A DNA stretch of 64,000 bases. It comes from Desulfobacteraceae bacterium UBA5616 (GTDB lineage: Bacteria; Desulfobacterota; Desulfobacteria; Desulfobacterales; UBA5616). The notes under the pieces were generated by a model. That model did no database searches. It saw only the letters and a list, made by a program, of their open reading frames with translations, and was not told the origin of the DNA. Of this stretch, positions 16,155 through 24,346 are shown piece after piece. The first letter of the stretch is position 1. Every line of letters begins with the position of its first letter. The stretch spans positions 1 through 64,000 of the forward strand of contig DIKO01000011.1 of assembly GCA_002423615.1 (NCBI GenBank). Reading direction: 5' to 3'. The position numbers and the translations under genes were made by a program.

Positions 16155-16334
16155 TCAGTCAGGGGGTCCCCGGCTGCCCGGATTAACGGACCGGTTGCTT
16201 TTGCCATGTCCGGATACGGGTGTAACGGACCCGGGCCCCTGCAGCTTCAAACCACCCGGAAAAAGAGATGATCCGGAGGTGCTTTTTAAGGTTGAACTGT
16301 ATTGAACGGCTGTGCTATCGTTTTTGCCGGTCAT
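16155..16334 (-). CDS. Possible small gene, 59 residues, unknown
   Basis: An ATG at 16334 preceded by AGAGGAGATAAACGCG opens a 59-codon frame ending at 16155, 72 nt upstream of the Ig-like protein gene on the same strand. The product is Ser-, Gly- and Pro-rich, has no Cys and shows no motif. The strong ribosome binding site is the only good argument; composition is like random GC-rich sequence, so it may be a decayed or spurious frame. Confidence 0.25.
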   Translation of the reverse strand: MTGKNDSTAVQYSSTLKSTSGSSLFPGGLKLQGPGSVTPVSGHGKSNRSVNPGSRGPPD

Positions 16335-16371
16335 CGCGTTTATCTCCTCTGCAGATAACGCTGTGATCAGA

Positions 16372-16410
16372 CCCCGGCCGGTGTTGCCGCACCGCCGGGG
16401 TTGTTTTTTT
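16372..16410 (+). terminator. GC-rich hairpin followed by T tract
   Basis: CCCCGGC (16372-16378) pairs with GCCGGGG (16394-16400), extended by GGTG/CACC with one bulged C, and is followed by TTGTTTTTTT. It has the form of an intrinsic terminator read on the plus strand, although no plus-strand gene is evident just upstream. Confidence 0.5.
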
Positions 16411-16540
16411 AAGCCGTTTACCTGGCGTTTATCTCCTCAACTAATTCCCTTTTATGCTGTTTCAAATTATTTTTCAACATATTTATTTTAATCTGTTTAT
16501 TTATGTATTTCGGATTTTTTACGGATTTTATGGTATTGAA

Positions 16541-17125
16541 TCACGGATTTTTTAATAACCGCGAAAGACAGCAGGAGGCCTCGTATTCACACGCGGAACA
16601 AAATCTCAGGGGAAGGCCGTCAAGACGTTCGAGATTACTGGAAAACCCCATGAGGCAGTCCGGGGTCCGACAGTGGACGATGCCGATAAGATGCCCGATT
16701 TCATGAAGCGCAATTTTTGCGGCCCGCTCATAGATGAGCGCCGGATCCGGGTCATGGATACGAAAAAGCGAGACGATGGCGGCATTCCCCCCGAGTTGGG
16801 ACTCCCCGAAAACAAAGGTGAGAATGGGCGTGAAAATATCCAGGTGCGCGACGCCCAGTCTGAATCGGGCGCCGTCTTTGATGTCAGCCAGGTGAAGGAG
16901 AATTTTTCCGGCGTCATACTGATTTCGCATGGGCATGAAGGCGTATAAGGGATCGGGGCGGGGCGGGAGTATGCGGGCATTGATCCCCATGATGGATTTC
17001 AGGTTCGCCGCGACCACGGAAAGGGCCAGGGGATCCACTTTTCCCAGGGGAATAATATCCAGGTGGGCGGAAATGGCTTCCGGTCCGGTATTGTTCAGCA
17101 AGTTTGCCGGTTTAAGGTTTCTCAT
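16541..17125 (-). CDS. amzA: Archaemetzincin (peptidase family M54)
   Basis: 194 residues, the normal size. The zinc motif HEIGHLIGIVHC (near residues 141-152) is followed by RTPDCLM and, further on, CSACEYEASCC, matching the archaemetzincin signature HExxHxxGxxHCx4CxM with downstream CxxC, which binds a second structural zinc. The catalytic base is Glu of HEIGH. Probably a cytosolic metallopeptidase acting on small peptides; physiological substrates are not established for the family. An alternative GTG start lies 3 nt upstream. The start lies inside the end of the NtrC-type regulator gene, so translation is coupled. Confidence 0.9.
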   Translation of the reverse strand: MRNLKPANLLNNTGPEAISAHLDIIPLGKVDPLALSVVAANLKSIMGINARILPPRPDPLYAFMPMRNQYDAGKILLHLADIKDGARFRLGVAHLDIFTPILTFVFGESQLGGNAAIVSLFRIHDPDPALIYERAAKIALHEIGHLIGIVHCRTPDCLMGFSSNLERLDGLPLRFCSACEYEASCCLSRLLKNP

Positions 17126-18476
17126 CACAGGTGGACATGCGATGCCGTTTCAACTTCCGGGTGAGGGTGCTTCTGTCGATACCGAGATTTTTGGCGGCCC
17201 GGCTGATATTTCCATTGCACAGTTCCAGGGTTGAAAGGATATGATCGATTTCCATCTCTTCCAGGGTCCGGGGACCCTGCTCCAGCGGCATTTCCCCGGG
17301 ATTGAGAAATTTCAGCTCTTCGGCGCCGATCATTCTTCCTTTTGAGATGACAACCGCCCGCTCGATGACGTTTCTCAACTCCCGGACATTTCCGGGCCAT
17401 GCGTAGGAAGACAAAAGACCGATGGCTTTCCCGGTGAACCCTTCCAGGCATTTTCCGGTCTCCTCGACATAACGTTTCAGGAAATAGTCGGCCAAAGGGG
17501 GAATGTCTTCCGGACGCTCCCGCAGCGCGGGGATATGGAGGGTAATCACATGGGTGCGATAGAAAAAATCCTCCCGGAAACGGCCTTCCTTCACCAGGGG
17601 AAGAAGATCCCGGTGGGTTGCGCTGATCAGCCTGAAATCGGAATAGACGGGTTCGCTTCCCCCAAGTCTGAGGAACTGCTTCTCCTCGAGTGCCCGCAGC
17701 AGGCTGACCTGAACCTTGAGGGAAATTTCGCCGATCTCGTCCAGAAAAAGGGTCCCGTTGTCGGCCATTTCCAGCCGCCCCCGCCGTGTTTTCACCGCAC
17801 CGGTAAAGGCGCCCTTTTCATGGCCGAACAATTCGCTCTCCAGAATTGATTCGGACAGGGCCCCGCAGTTCACCGCTACAAACGGACCGAAAGCCCTGTC
17901 GCTTTTCAGGTGCAGGGCCCTGGCGACCAGGTCCTTGCCCACCCCGGTTTCCCCCGTTATCAAAACAGGGGCCATGGAAGGCCCGACTTCCTCGACCACC
18001 TCAAAAACCTTTCTCATGGCATCGGAGTGAACGATACAGACCTCGGCGGCTCCGGCCTGCTCCTCCAGAAGCCTTTCCTTCAACACCGAATTTTCCTTTT
18101 CCAGGGACTTATGGGCCATCACCCGTTCCATGAGCAGGGACAGGGCATCGGGATCAAAAGGCTTGCAGAGGTAGTCCACAGCGCCGCCTTTCATGGCCTC
18201 AACAGCGGTCTGGATGGAACCATGGGCGGTCATCATGATCACGGCGGCATCGGGCTGCTGGGCCTTTATCCGTGAAAGCAGTTCGATGCCGTCCATTCCC
18301 GGCATCTTGATATCCACAAGAAAAATGTCAAACCGCCTGTTTTCAAGAATATCAAGAGCGTCCGCCCCGGACAATGCCGTTTCGACCCGGTATCCGTCCT
18401 TGACAAACCAGGCCATGAGGGCCTCGCAGATGGTTTTTTCATCGTCCACCACCATAATGTTCGTGGATGCTTTCAT
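17112..18476 (-). CDS. Sigma-54-dependent response regulator (NtrC/AtoC type)
   Basis: 454 residues in the standard three-domain order. The receiver domain (1-120) has the phospho-acceptor Asp in VDIKMPGMDG and the conserved Lys in CKPFDPDAL. The AAA+ domain (about 140-375) has Walker A GETGVGKD, the sigma-54 contact loop ESELFGHEKGAFTGA and Walker B GTLFLDEIGEI. A C-terminal Fis-type helix-turn-helix (GNISRAAKNLGIDRSTLTRKL) binds enhancer DNA. It should activate sigma-54 promoters on phosphorylation by the histidine kinase encoded just upstream. A fitting sigma-54 promoter exists about 8 kb away before the operon starting at 26032, a plausible but unproven target. Confidence 0.93.
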   Translation of the reverse strand: MKASTNIMVVDDEKTICEALMAWFVKDGYRVETALSGADALDILENRRFDIFLVDIKMPGMDGIELLSRIKAQQPDAAVIMMTAHGSIQTAVEAMKGGAVDYLCKPFDPDALSLLMERVMAHKSLEKENSVLKERLLEEQAGAAEVCIVHSDAMRKVFEVVEEVGPSMAPVLITGETGVGKDLVARALHLKSDRAFGPFVAVNCGALSESILESELFGHEKGAFTGAVKTRRGRLEMADNGTLFLDEIGEISLKVQVSLLRALEEKQFLRLGGSEPVYSDFRLISATHRDLLPLVKEGRFREDFFYRTHVITLHIPALRERPEDIPPLADYFLKRYVEETGKCLEGFTGKAIGLLSSYAWPGNVRELRNVIERAVVISKGRMIGAEELKFLNPGEMPLEQGPRTLEEMEIDHILSTLELCNGNISRAAKNLGIDRSTLTRKLKRHRMSTCDEKP

Positions 18477-18496
18477 ATTGCCCCCCTTGTTTCAAA

Positions 18497-20026
18497 TCAG
18501 CCGGAAATGGGTTTTGCCGGAAGCATGATGCGGAATGTCGTTCCTTTGGCCGGTGTGCTGTCCACCTCGATGCTGCCCTGGTGCTCCCGGATGATGCCGT
18601 ACACCATGGCAAGCCCCAGCCCCACGCCCTTGCCTCCTGTTTTGGTGGTGAAAAAAGGTTCAAAAATGCGATGGAGATTTTCAGGGGCAATTCCCTGGCC
18701 GGAGTCGGTGACTTCAAGGCATACGGCGTTTTTCACGCTGCCCGGGCTGCCCTTGAGCAAAAGCGTTCCGCCGCCGGGCATGGCGTCCAGGGCGTTGAAA
18801 ATCAGATTCAGCAGGCACTGCTGGATCTGGCCGTAATCTCCCCAGGCGGTAAACGGCCTGGCCGGCAGGTCCACGGTGCAGGCCACATTGGCCAGTTCCA
18901 TCTGATGACCGGTGAGCAGTATAATGGTGTTCAACATTTCGGCGATATCGATTTCAGACGCCTCCACGCTGTCATTCCGGGCAAAGGTCAAGAGGTTTTT
19001 AACGATGCTTCCGCAGCGCAGGGCCTCCCGAAAAGAGAGGTCCAGATACCGCTCCAGGTCTTCGGGCAGTTTGTTCGGCCCCTGTGCTTCCTTCAATCGG
19101 GTCAACACCAGTTTGGTAAAGGTGACGATGGCGGTAATGGGGTTGTTGATCTCATGACAAACCGACGCCACCAGACGGCCCAGGGAGGCCAGGCGGTCTT
19201 CCTTGACCACCCTGGCCAGATCTTTTTTGATTTCATTGGCTGTTTTCCCGATCCTTTCGGCAAGCTCCTGGGTCATGTCCCTCACGGTCAGGACCAGCTG
19301 GACGATTTCATTGAAACGGTTGGCGATGGGATAGGCCGTCACCTGGCAGATCTGGGTTCTGCCGTCGGAAAGCGCGATATCATGCATGCAGCGGGCCGGT
19401 TTGCCCGTATTCAAGGTTTCCCGCACAGGGCAACGGATGTCCCGTTCATCACAGGGCGACAGCGAGTGGTTCATGATCTCATAGCAGAATTTCCCCAGAA
19501 CACCCCTTTTGTCGAAACCTCCACTGAAAAGGGGGGACTGGTTGCAGTTGACGACCCGGTAATTGCGGTCGATGACCAGAACGCCGTCCGGTGATGCCTC
19601 CAGCAATGCTGCGGCAAAAGATGCGGCCAGGGTGATTTCCGTTTCCTTTCGGCCCATTTCTTCATAAAGACGGGCCATTTCAAAAAACATCTCAAAGGAT
19701 TTCTCATCCATGATCCCCACAGCGGGCGGTTTCCGGCTGACGATATCCGAAAGGATGTTTTTATCTCCCGAAAGCTCCAGTATCAGGTCCAGGTATTCCA
19801 GGGATAACAGGTCGGCATAATGTTCAAACACTTCGATGCCCATATCCCCCGCGTATTTATTGCAGGCGGCGGATTTTGTGGTGGCTGCGATGGCTGCCAG
19901 GCGAAAGCGGAGCCGGCCGGGTTTGACGGCATCCAGGGCCCTCATGATGGAAATGCATTTGGAACCCGGGGCCACCACCCCCACGTTGAGAAGAAGACAG
20001 TGTTCCGAAGATATGATACCGGCCAT
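18497..20026 (-). CDS. PAS-domain sensor histidine kinase with N-terminal Rossmann-like region
   Basis: 509 residues, no membrane segment, so cytosolic. Residues 1-115 look like a nucleotide-binding Rossmann-type region (LNVGVVAPGSKCISIM, LAAIAATT, LDLILELSGD). A PAS domain follows (about 145-260: PDGVLVIDRNYRVVNCN), containing several Cys (CDERDIRCPV) that could carry a ligand. The HisKA phospho-acceptor is in SVCHEINNPITAI and the ATPase domain shows NLIFNALDAMPGGG, EVTDSGQGI and GGKGVGLGLAMVYGII. It probably phosphorylates the NtrC-type regulator 20 nt downstream. Its signal is not known; the N-terminal domain suggests a cytosolic metabolite or cofactor. Confidence 0.9.
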   Translation of the reverse strand: MAGIISSEHCLLLNVGVVAPGSKCISIMRALDAVKPGRLRFRLAAIAATTKSAACNKYAGDMGIEVFEHYADLLSLEYLDLILELSGDKNILSDIVSRKPPAVGIMDEKSFEMFFEMARLYEEMGRKETEITLAASFAAALLEASPDGVLVIDRNYRVVNCNQSPLFSGGFDKRGVLGKFCYEIMNHSLSPCDERDIRCPVRETLNTGKPARCMHDIALSDGRTQICQVTAYPIANRFNEIVQLVLTVRDMTQELAERIGKTANEIKKDLARVVKEDRLASLGRLVASVCHEINNPITAIVTFTKLVLTRLKEAQGPNKLPEDLERYLDLSFREALRCGSIVKNLLTFARNDSVEASEIDIAEMLNTIILLTGHQMELANVACTVDLPARPFTAWGDYGQIQQCLLNLIFNALDAMPGGGTLLLKGSPGSVKNAVCLEVTDSGQGIAPENLHRIFEPFFTTKTGGKGVGLGLAMVYGIIREHQGSIEVDSTPAKGTTFRIMLPAKPISG

Positions 20027-20163
20027 TTCCTGCCCCCGGTTTGGGGTTAACTCCTGAAAACGGTGCCCACCTGCAGGGTTTAAGGCATGGTGATTGAAAA
20101 AAGTGACGTCAGGATCGGCTTAATCGGCGGAGAAACAGGTTGTACCACCGTTAATATATTGAA

Positions 20164-20192
20164 AATATAGACCGATGGCCCCTGTCTGTCAA
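20164..20192 (-). promoter_or_regulatory. Strong sigma-70 promoter for the histidine kinase/NtrC operon
   Basis: On the minus strand TTGACA (20192-20187) and TATATT (20169-20164) are exactly 17 nt apart, a near-consensus promoter. It overlaps the end of the preceding YIP1-like gene and directs transcription of the genes starting at 20026, making them independent of the transporter operon. Confidence 0.65.
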
Positions 20193-20722
20193 GACGTTAA
20201 CAGAAAGGAAATACCCCAGAACCCCAGGATGAGGGTCAAAAGGGAAAGTGTGATGATCAAAAGGGTGTCTTTTGTGGCATAGCCGCATCCGTTTTTAAGC
20301 CCGCAGCCGATAATCCACCACCGCCAGATTTCGGCGATCCACAGCATGAAAGGCATCCAGGCAAGCACAAGTACGGCCCCGGAAGCATAGGCATAGATCC
20401 CGAAGATTTTACCATAGGATACACCGGTTCCCTGGGTAAGGCACGCGACCAGATACCCAAGGGCGGAGGTAATCAGCACCATGCCCACGGCATTGACAAA
20501 ATAGATTCCGGTCATCAAGAGCGAAGTCCGAGGCATGGCCATGACAGCGGTGATAAGGGTGAACACCAGACTGGATATCAATAAGACCCCGGCCGGCTTT
20601 ACCCAGTCGGATTCACCGGCATTTTCCAGGTAAAAGGATTTCGGGTCTTTAACGACCCTGGACAGGATGCTGAAATATTCCCTCCAGGGCAGCCGGAATT
20701 TCATTTCCATCCGGTTTTCCAT
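20189..20722 (-). CDS. YIP1-family integral membrane protein
   Basis: 177 residues from the ATG at 20722, chosen because it follows the stop of the previous small gene (TGAAATG arrangement). A cytosolic N-terminus (FRLPWREYFSILSRVVKDPKSFY) leads into five or so hydrophobic segments, with GYLVACLTQGTGVSYGKIFGIYAYASG resembling the YIP1 core. Members are common small inner-membrane proteins of poorly known function. It is the last gene of the DASS transporter operon, so it may assist or regulate the transporter. Confidence 0.6.
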   Translation of the reverse strand: MENRMEMKFRLPWREYFSILSRVVKDPKSFYLENAGESDWVKPAGVLLISSLVFTLITAVMAMPRTSLLMTGIYFVNAVGMVLITSALGYLVACLTQGTGVSYGKIFGIYAYASGAVLVLAWMPFMLWIAEIWRWWIIGCGLKNGCGYATKDTLLIITLSLLTLILGFWGISFLLTS

Positions 20723-20723
20723 T

Positions 20724-20864
20724 TCACCACAGCCCCAGTTTATATAGAATTCCAAAGCAGAGCATGAAAAGGGTCAGAATAAAGAAAATTTTCCGCTCTG
20801 TTTTTTTGGAAAAATAAAGTTTTCCGTTTTCCCTCACAAAAAGGCGTTTTCCGGTTTGTTCCAT
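20724..20864 (-). CDS. Small single-span membrane protein
   Basis: 46 residues from the ATG at 20864, chosen because GGAGGAAAGA stands before it. A charged N-terminal half (GKRLFVRENGKLYFSKKTERK) precedes one membrane helix (IFFILTLFMLCFGILYKLGL). It lies between the DASS symporter and YIP1-like genes in the same direction and may be an accessory subunit of the transporter. No family recognised. Confidence 0.6.
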   Translation of the reverse strand: MEQTGKRLFVRENGKLYFSKKTERKIFFILTLFMLCFGILYKLGLW

Positions 20865-20945
20865 CGATTCTTTCCTCCATCGGGATTTCCGGCCGGCATA
20901 TATCCCTGACCCGGCCGGAAATCCGTGATCCTTTTCCATCAAGCC

Positions 20946-22796
20946 CTAAAATGAAGGCAGTCCGGAGAATCCCCTGAACCCCCAGTAGACGGCCGTCAAT
21001 ACAACGATCAGCACGTTGGCCAGAATCCAGAGAGGGATGCCGACCCTTAAATAGTCCCTGGGCTCGAGATAGCCGCTGGCATAGACAATCGCATTGGGCG
21101 GCGTCCCGATGATCAGGCAATAGGCAAAAGACGACGCCATGGCCGTGGACATGGCCATGAAGGGCAGGAAGGTGGTTCCGGGGTGGGCCAGTCCCGCCAT
21201 GTTCAGGGTAATGGGTCCCACGGCGGCGGCGGCCGGGCCGTCGGCCATGAGGTTGGTGATGACCGCCGTGATGCCGTTGCATACGGCCATCAACGGAATC
21301 CCCGAGTCCATGCCCAGAGGAGCCAGCAGATCGACGACGGTCCTTGCCAGCCAGTACGCGGCACCCGTGGAATCCAGGGTCCTGCCGAAAATAATGGCCC
21401 CGGCATACAGCCACACCACGCCCCAGTCGACCCGCTCCTGGTAATCCCTCCAGTTTACAACCCCGGTTAAAAGGTAGGCCACGGCGCCGGCCACGGCGAT
21501 AACACCGATGCCCAGCCGGACCGGTACGATGCCCATGTCGTAAAACGTTTTTTCCGTCAGCCAGCCGAACACCATGATAATAAAAATGACCATGGCGATT
21601 ACCTGCTGGCGGCTCCACCCGCCCATTCGATCGATTTCTTTTTTCAACTGTTCCATGGACGGGGCAAGTGAGGTGATCCGCGGTTTAAACCGCATGTTGA
21701 TGAAAATCCAGGCCACGGGAATCATGATGAATACAAAGGGGAAGCAGTAGGTCATCCACTGAAAATAACCGATGTCCATGCCGAACATGTCGTTCAGATA
21801 GGTCATCAAGATGACGTTCCGGGCCCCTCCGGAAGGGGCGCCGGGCCCTCCGATGTTGCAGGCCATGGCGATGGTGATCATCAGCAATTTTCCGAGTTCG
21901 GGATCCTCGGGAATCTCGGATGTCAGGCTGTTTTCATAGAGCAGCATCCCGATGGGCAGAAACATGGCGGCCAGGGCATGATCGGAAATAAACGCGGCCA
22001 AAGGGGCGATGATGATAAAAAATATCAGGCTGATCAACCGGACATTGGGAACCGCCAGTTTCCTGAACATGATCAGGCATGCCCGTTTGTCCACGCCGGT
22101 TTTCACAAAAGCCGCGGCAAACATCAGGCTTCCCATGATGAACCAGACGGCATCGTCCCAGTAAAACATCGCAACTTCTTTCCGGGTCACCACGCCGGTA
22201 AACACCAGAATCAGTCCGATACAGAAGGACACTCCGGGAAGGGGAATGCATTCGGTCAGAAAGCAAAGCACCACAAAAACCGTCATGGCGATGGCGACCT
22301 TGATGGCCCATGCCCCGTTATCGGCGGTTTCCTTGTCATTTGCGGAGAGTTCTTCATATTTCAGATTCACCCGGCGAAGATCCAGCGCTTCCTGCATCAA
22401 TGCCTTGAAGTCCTCCTCGGAGACATTGTCCTGGATAAAGGTCTGCCCTTTTTCCAGGTTTTTCAGGTCCGCCTGGATTTTGTAGCCTTTGCACCACGCC
22501 ACATCCCGGCTCAAAAATCTTTTCTTCGTCAGGGCACCCATCTGCATGTTCTGTTCCATGACCTTGGCGGTCATCAGTTGCCATTGCTCGGCATCCGCAC
22601 CTGATTTCTCAAATAGCTTCTCAGTGATGAAATTCACCACCTTTTTCGGCCCCACATTGAATTCGGTCCCCACGTCCTTCATCCCATAGGGCGTCGGCAG
22701 CAGTAAAATAAGAAAAAAAAGCGCAACGGGTATGGAAAATATTTTCCAGTCTACGTATTTGTCATAGCCTGTTTTCTTTTTCTGTTTATCAGCCAT
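20946..22796 (-). CDS. DASS-family sodium/dicarboxylate symporter (SLC13)
   Basis: 616 residues with about a dozen membrane helices. It is longer than usual because a soluble segment of about 110 residues (FNVGPKKVVNFITEK to ANDKETADNGA) lies between the first and second helices. Family landmarks include FIMGSLMFAAAFVKTG, AFISDHALAAMFLPIG, NIGGPGAPSGGARN and, near the end, ITNLMADGPAAAAVGPI followed by GTPPNAIVYASG, which carry the SNT-like sodium and substrate sites. It would import C4-dicarboxylates or related anions with Na+. AAGGAG precedes the ATG. Upstream in the same operon lie two response regulators and a sensor kinase, so uptake is probably induced by its substrate. Confidence 0.88.
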   Translation of the reverse strand: MADKQKKKTGYDKYVDWKIFSIPVALFFLILLLPTPYGMKDVGTEFNVGPKKVVNFITEKLFEKSGADAEQWQLMTAKVMEQNMQMGALTKKRFLSRDVAWCKGYKIQADLKNLEKGQTFIQDNVSEEDFKALMQEALDLRRVNLKYEELSANDKETADNGAWAIKVAIAMTVFVVLCFLTECIPLPGVSFCIGLILVFTGVVTRKEVAMFYWDDAVWFIMGSLMFAAAFVKTGVDKRACLIMFRKLAVPNVRLISLIFFIIIAPLAAFISDHALAAMFLPIGMLLYENSLTSEIPEDPELGKLLMITIAMACNIGGPGAPSGGARNVILMTYLNDMFGMDIGYFQWMTYCFPFVFIMIPVAWIFINMRFKPRITSLAPSMEQLKKEIDRMGGWSRQQVIAMVIFIIMVFGWLTEKTFYDMGIVPVRLGIGVIAVAGAVAYLLTGVVNWRDYQERVDWGVVWLYAGAIIFGRTLDSTGAAYWLARTVVDLLAPLGMDSGIPLMAVCNGITAVITNLMADGPAAAAVGPITLNMAGLAHPGTTFLPFMAMSTAMASSFAYCLIIGTPPNAIVYASGYLEPRDYLRVGIPLWILANVLIVVLTAVYWGFRGFSGLPSF

Positions 22797-22898
22797 GTAT
22801 CGCTCCTTTATAAGACCATGTCCTCTCGCTGCGAAAAAGATACCGCAGCCCCCGCACCGGTTTCACCAGCCTTATTTTCTTTACCAGGTCCGTCTGTT

Positions 22899-23810
22899 TC
22901 AGGTCGTACTCTGCAATATGTTTGAAATTTCGAAGAAAAGTTCCTGCTCGCGAAGGATGCCGACGATTTTCTTCTGCTGCATTACGGCGATTCTTCTGGC
23001 TTTTTCCCGGAACATCAATTCGGCCACTTCCATGAGATTGGCGTCGTCCTGAACCATGGGAGGAGATTCCGACATAATTTCCCTGACTTTTCTTTTCCCC
23101 AGGGCGAGCGTTCTCTGGGTGAACAGGCCGGTCCAGAACATGGTGGAATACTGCATACTGTCCGCCATGGAAGGTTTGGGTGCCGACAGGTATGCGGGTC
23201 GAATGCCTTCCAGCAAATCCACAATGCTTAAAATTCCGGCGAGTTCTCCCCGGTGGTCGAAAACCAGAATGGAGCGGTGACCGGTTTCCATCACCCGGTT
23301 GGTCGATGCCAGGCATTCAAAAGAGGCCTTCAGCTTGATTATGGCTTCCTTTACCGTCGCATCCATGTCGACGCGCGTATATTCCTCAACATGGATCATG
23401 ATATCCCCGGCTTTTTTCTCCTCCCTGTCCCTTTTTCCATGAATGGATTCAAATGCGGAATTGATCTTGGTGGCCAGGAGATCGATGTCGCAGGGCTTGG
23501 TCAGATAATCGTAAGCCCCCTGTTTCAGGGATTCCTTCGCCGATTCCAGCCCTCCGTGCCCTGTAAGCATGATCACCTGGGTATCGGGGGCTAATTTTTT
23601 AATTTTCTCCAATGCCTCGTGGCCGTCCATACCCGGCATCTTGATATCCAGCACCACGACGTCCTGAGGTGATTCCTTCAGTAGCCGGATGGCCTCCTCG
23701 CCATCCGCCGCCATGGTCGTCTCAAACCCTTTTTTAGCCAGTATCCTGGACGTGGTTGCACGGAACTGCGCTTCATCGTCCACCATCAGGACCTTGATCT
23801 TTTTATCCAT
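22899..23810 (-). CDS. Response regulator with C-terminal CBS domain pair
   Basis: 303 residues. The receiver (1-120) has DDEAQ, phospho-acceptor Asp in VLDIKMPGMDG and Lys in TKPCDIDLL. Instead of a DNA-binding domain it carries two CBS motifs (about 150-205, with SILVFDHRGELAGILSIVDLLEG, and about 240-298, with VREIMSESPPMVQDDANLMEV and RRIAVMQQKKIVGILREQ). CBS pairs bind adenine nucleotides, so this protein may integrate phosphorylation and energy charge. GGGAGGCGAGG precedes the ATG. It lies between a stand-alone receiver protein and the DASS transporter. An output partner is not obvious; it may act by protein contact. Confidence 0.88.
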   Translation of the reverse strand: MDKKIKVLMVDDEAQFRATTSRILAKKGFETTMAADGEEAIRLLKESPQDVVVLDIKMPGMDGHEALEKIKKLAPDTQVIMLTGHGGLESAKESLKQGAYDYLTKPCDIDLLATKINSAFESIHGKRDREEKKAGDIMIHVEEYTRVDMDATVKEAIIKLKASFECLASTNRVMETGHRSILVFDHRGELAGILSIVDLLEGIRPAYLSAPKPSMADSMQYSTMFWTGLFTQRTLALGKRKVREIMSESPPMVQDDANLMEVAELMFREKARRIAVMQQKKIVGILREQELFFEISNILQSTT

Positions 23811-23840
23811 AAATCCTCGCCTCCCTTTTTCCCCTTGTCA

Positions 23841-24287
23841 TCAGGAATCCTTGATAATGTCCCGGGGGGACCCGGACAGTTTTCTCATCTGCGCCACACG
23901 GATTTTTTCCTCCAGCCGCTGACGGTTGGCGTAGGCTTCCGAGGCCTTACGGAGGATTTCATCGATGTCCGCGGGTTTCATAAGGTAATCCGTAGCCCCG
24001 GATTTCAGCCCCTCGATGGCGGATTCAACGGTGGCATGACCGGTGAGCATGATCACCTCGATCATGGGGAACCGGCTTTTAATGGCTTTCAAGGTGGTGA
24101 TCCCATCCATCCCCGGCATTTTCACATCCAGAATCACCACATGAACGGACGTAAGCCTCAACTTCTCCAGGGCTTCCTCTCCGCTTAACGCCGTGACAGC
24201 CTCAACACCCTTTCGTAAAAGCAGTTTTTGGGTGGTTTCCAGAAACCTGGGCTCATCATCCACCAACATCAGCTTCATCTCATTCAT
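23841..24287 (-). CDS. Single-receiver response regulator
   Basis: 148 residues from the ATG at 24287, chosen because AAGGAGC lies before it. The receiver has VDDEPRF, phospho-acceptor Asp in VILDVKMPGMDGITTL, Thr in MLTGHAT and Lys in MKPADIDEIL. After residue 125 only a short charged helix remains, so there is no output domain. It may serve as a phosphate sink or relay between the upstream kinase and the CBS-containing regulator, whose receiver is similar. The three genes are co-directional and closely spaced. Confidence 0.9.
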   Translation of the reverse strand: MNEMKLMLVDDEPRFLETTQKLLLRKGVEAVTALSGEEALEKLRLTSVHVVILDVKMPGMDGITTLKAIKSRFPMIEVIMLTGHATVESAIEGLKSGATDYLMKPADIDEILRKASEAYANRQRLEEKIRVAQMRKLSGSPRDIIKDS

Positions 24288-24346
24288 TTTTTGCTCCTTG
24301 CCTTCATCCATTCCCCCGGGTGAATCCGTCCCGGGATTATTTTGGG

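Larger units (their letters stand above)
16083..16540. other. Intergenic region with a terminator and repeated ribosome-binding-like segments
   Basis: The 458 bases contain a possible small gene (16155-16334, minus), a GC-rich hairpin with a T tract (16372-16410), two identical 14-bp direct copies of GCGTTTATCTCCTC (16336-16349 and 16425-16438), and three copies of CGGATTTT (16511, 16522 and 16544). No larger gene is visible. Confidence 0.5.

Noticed and set aside
18467..19594. A 375-codon plus-strand frame
   Set aside because: Opposite the histidine kinase, whose HisKA and ATPase motifs are complete.
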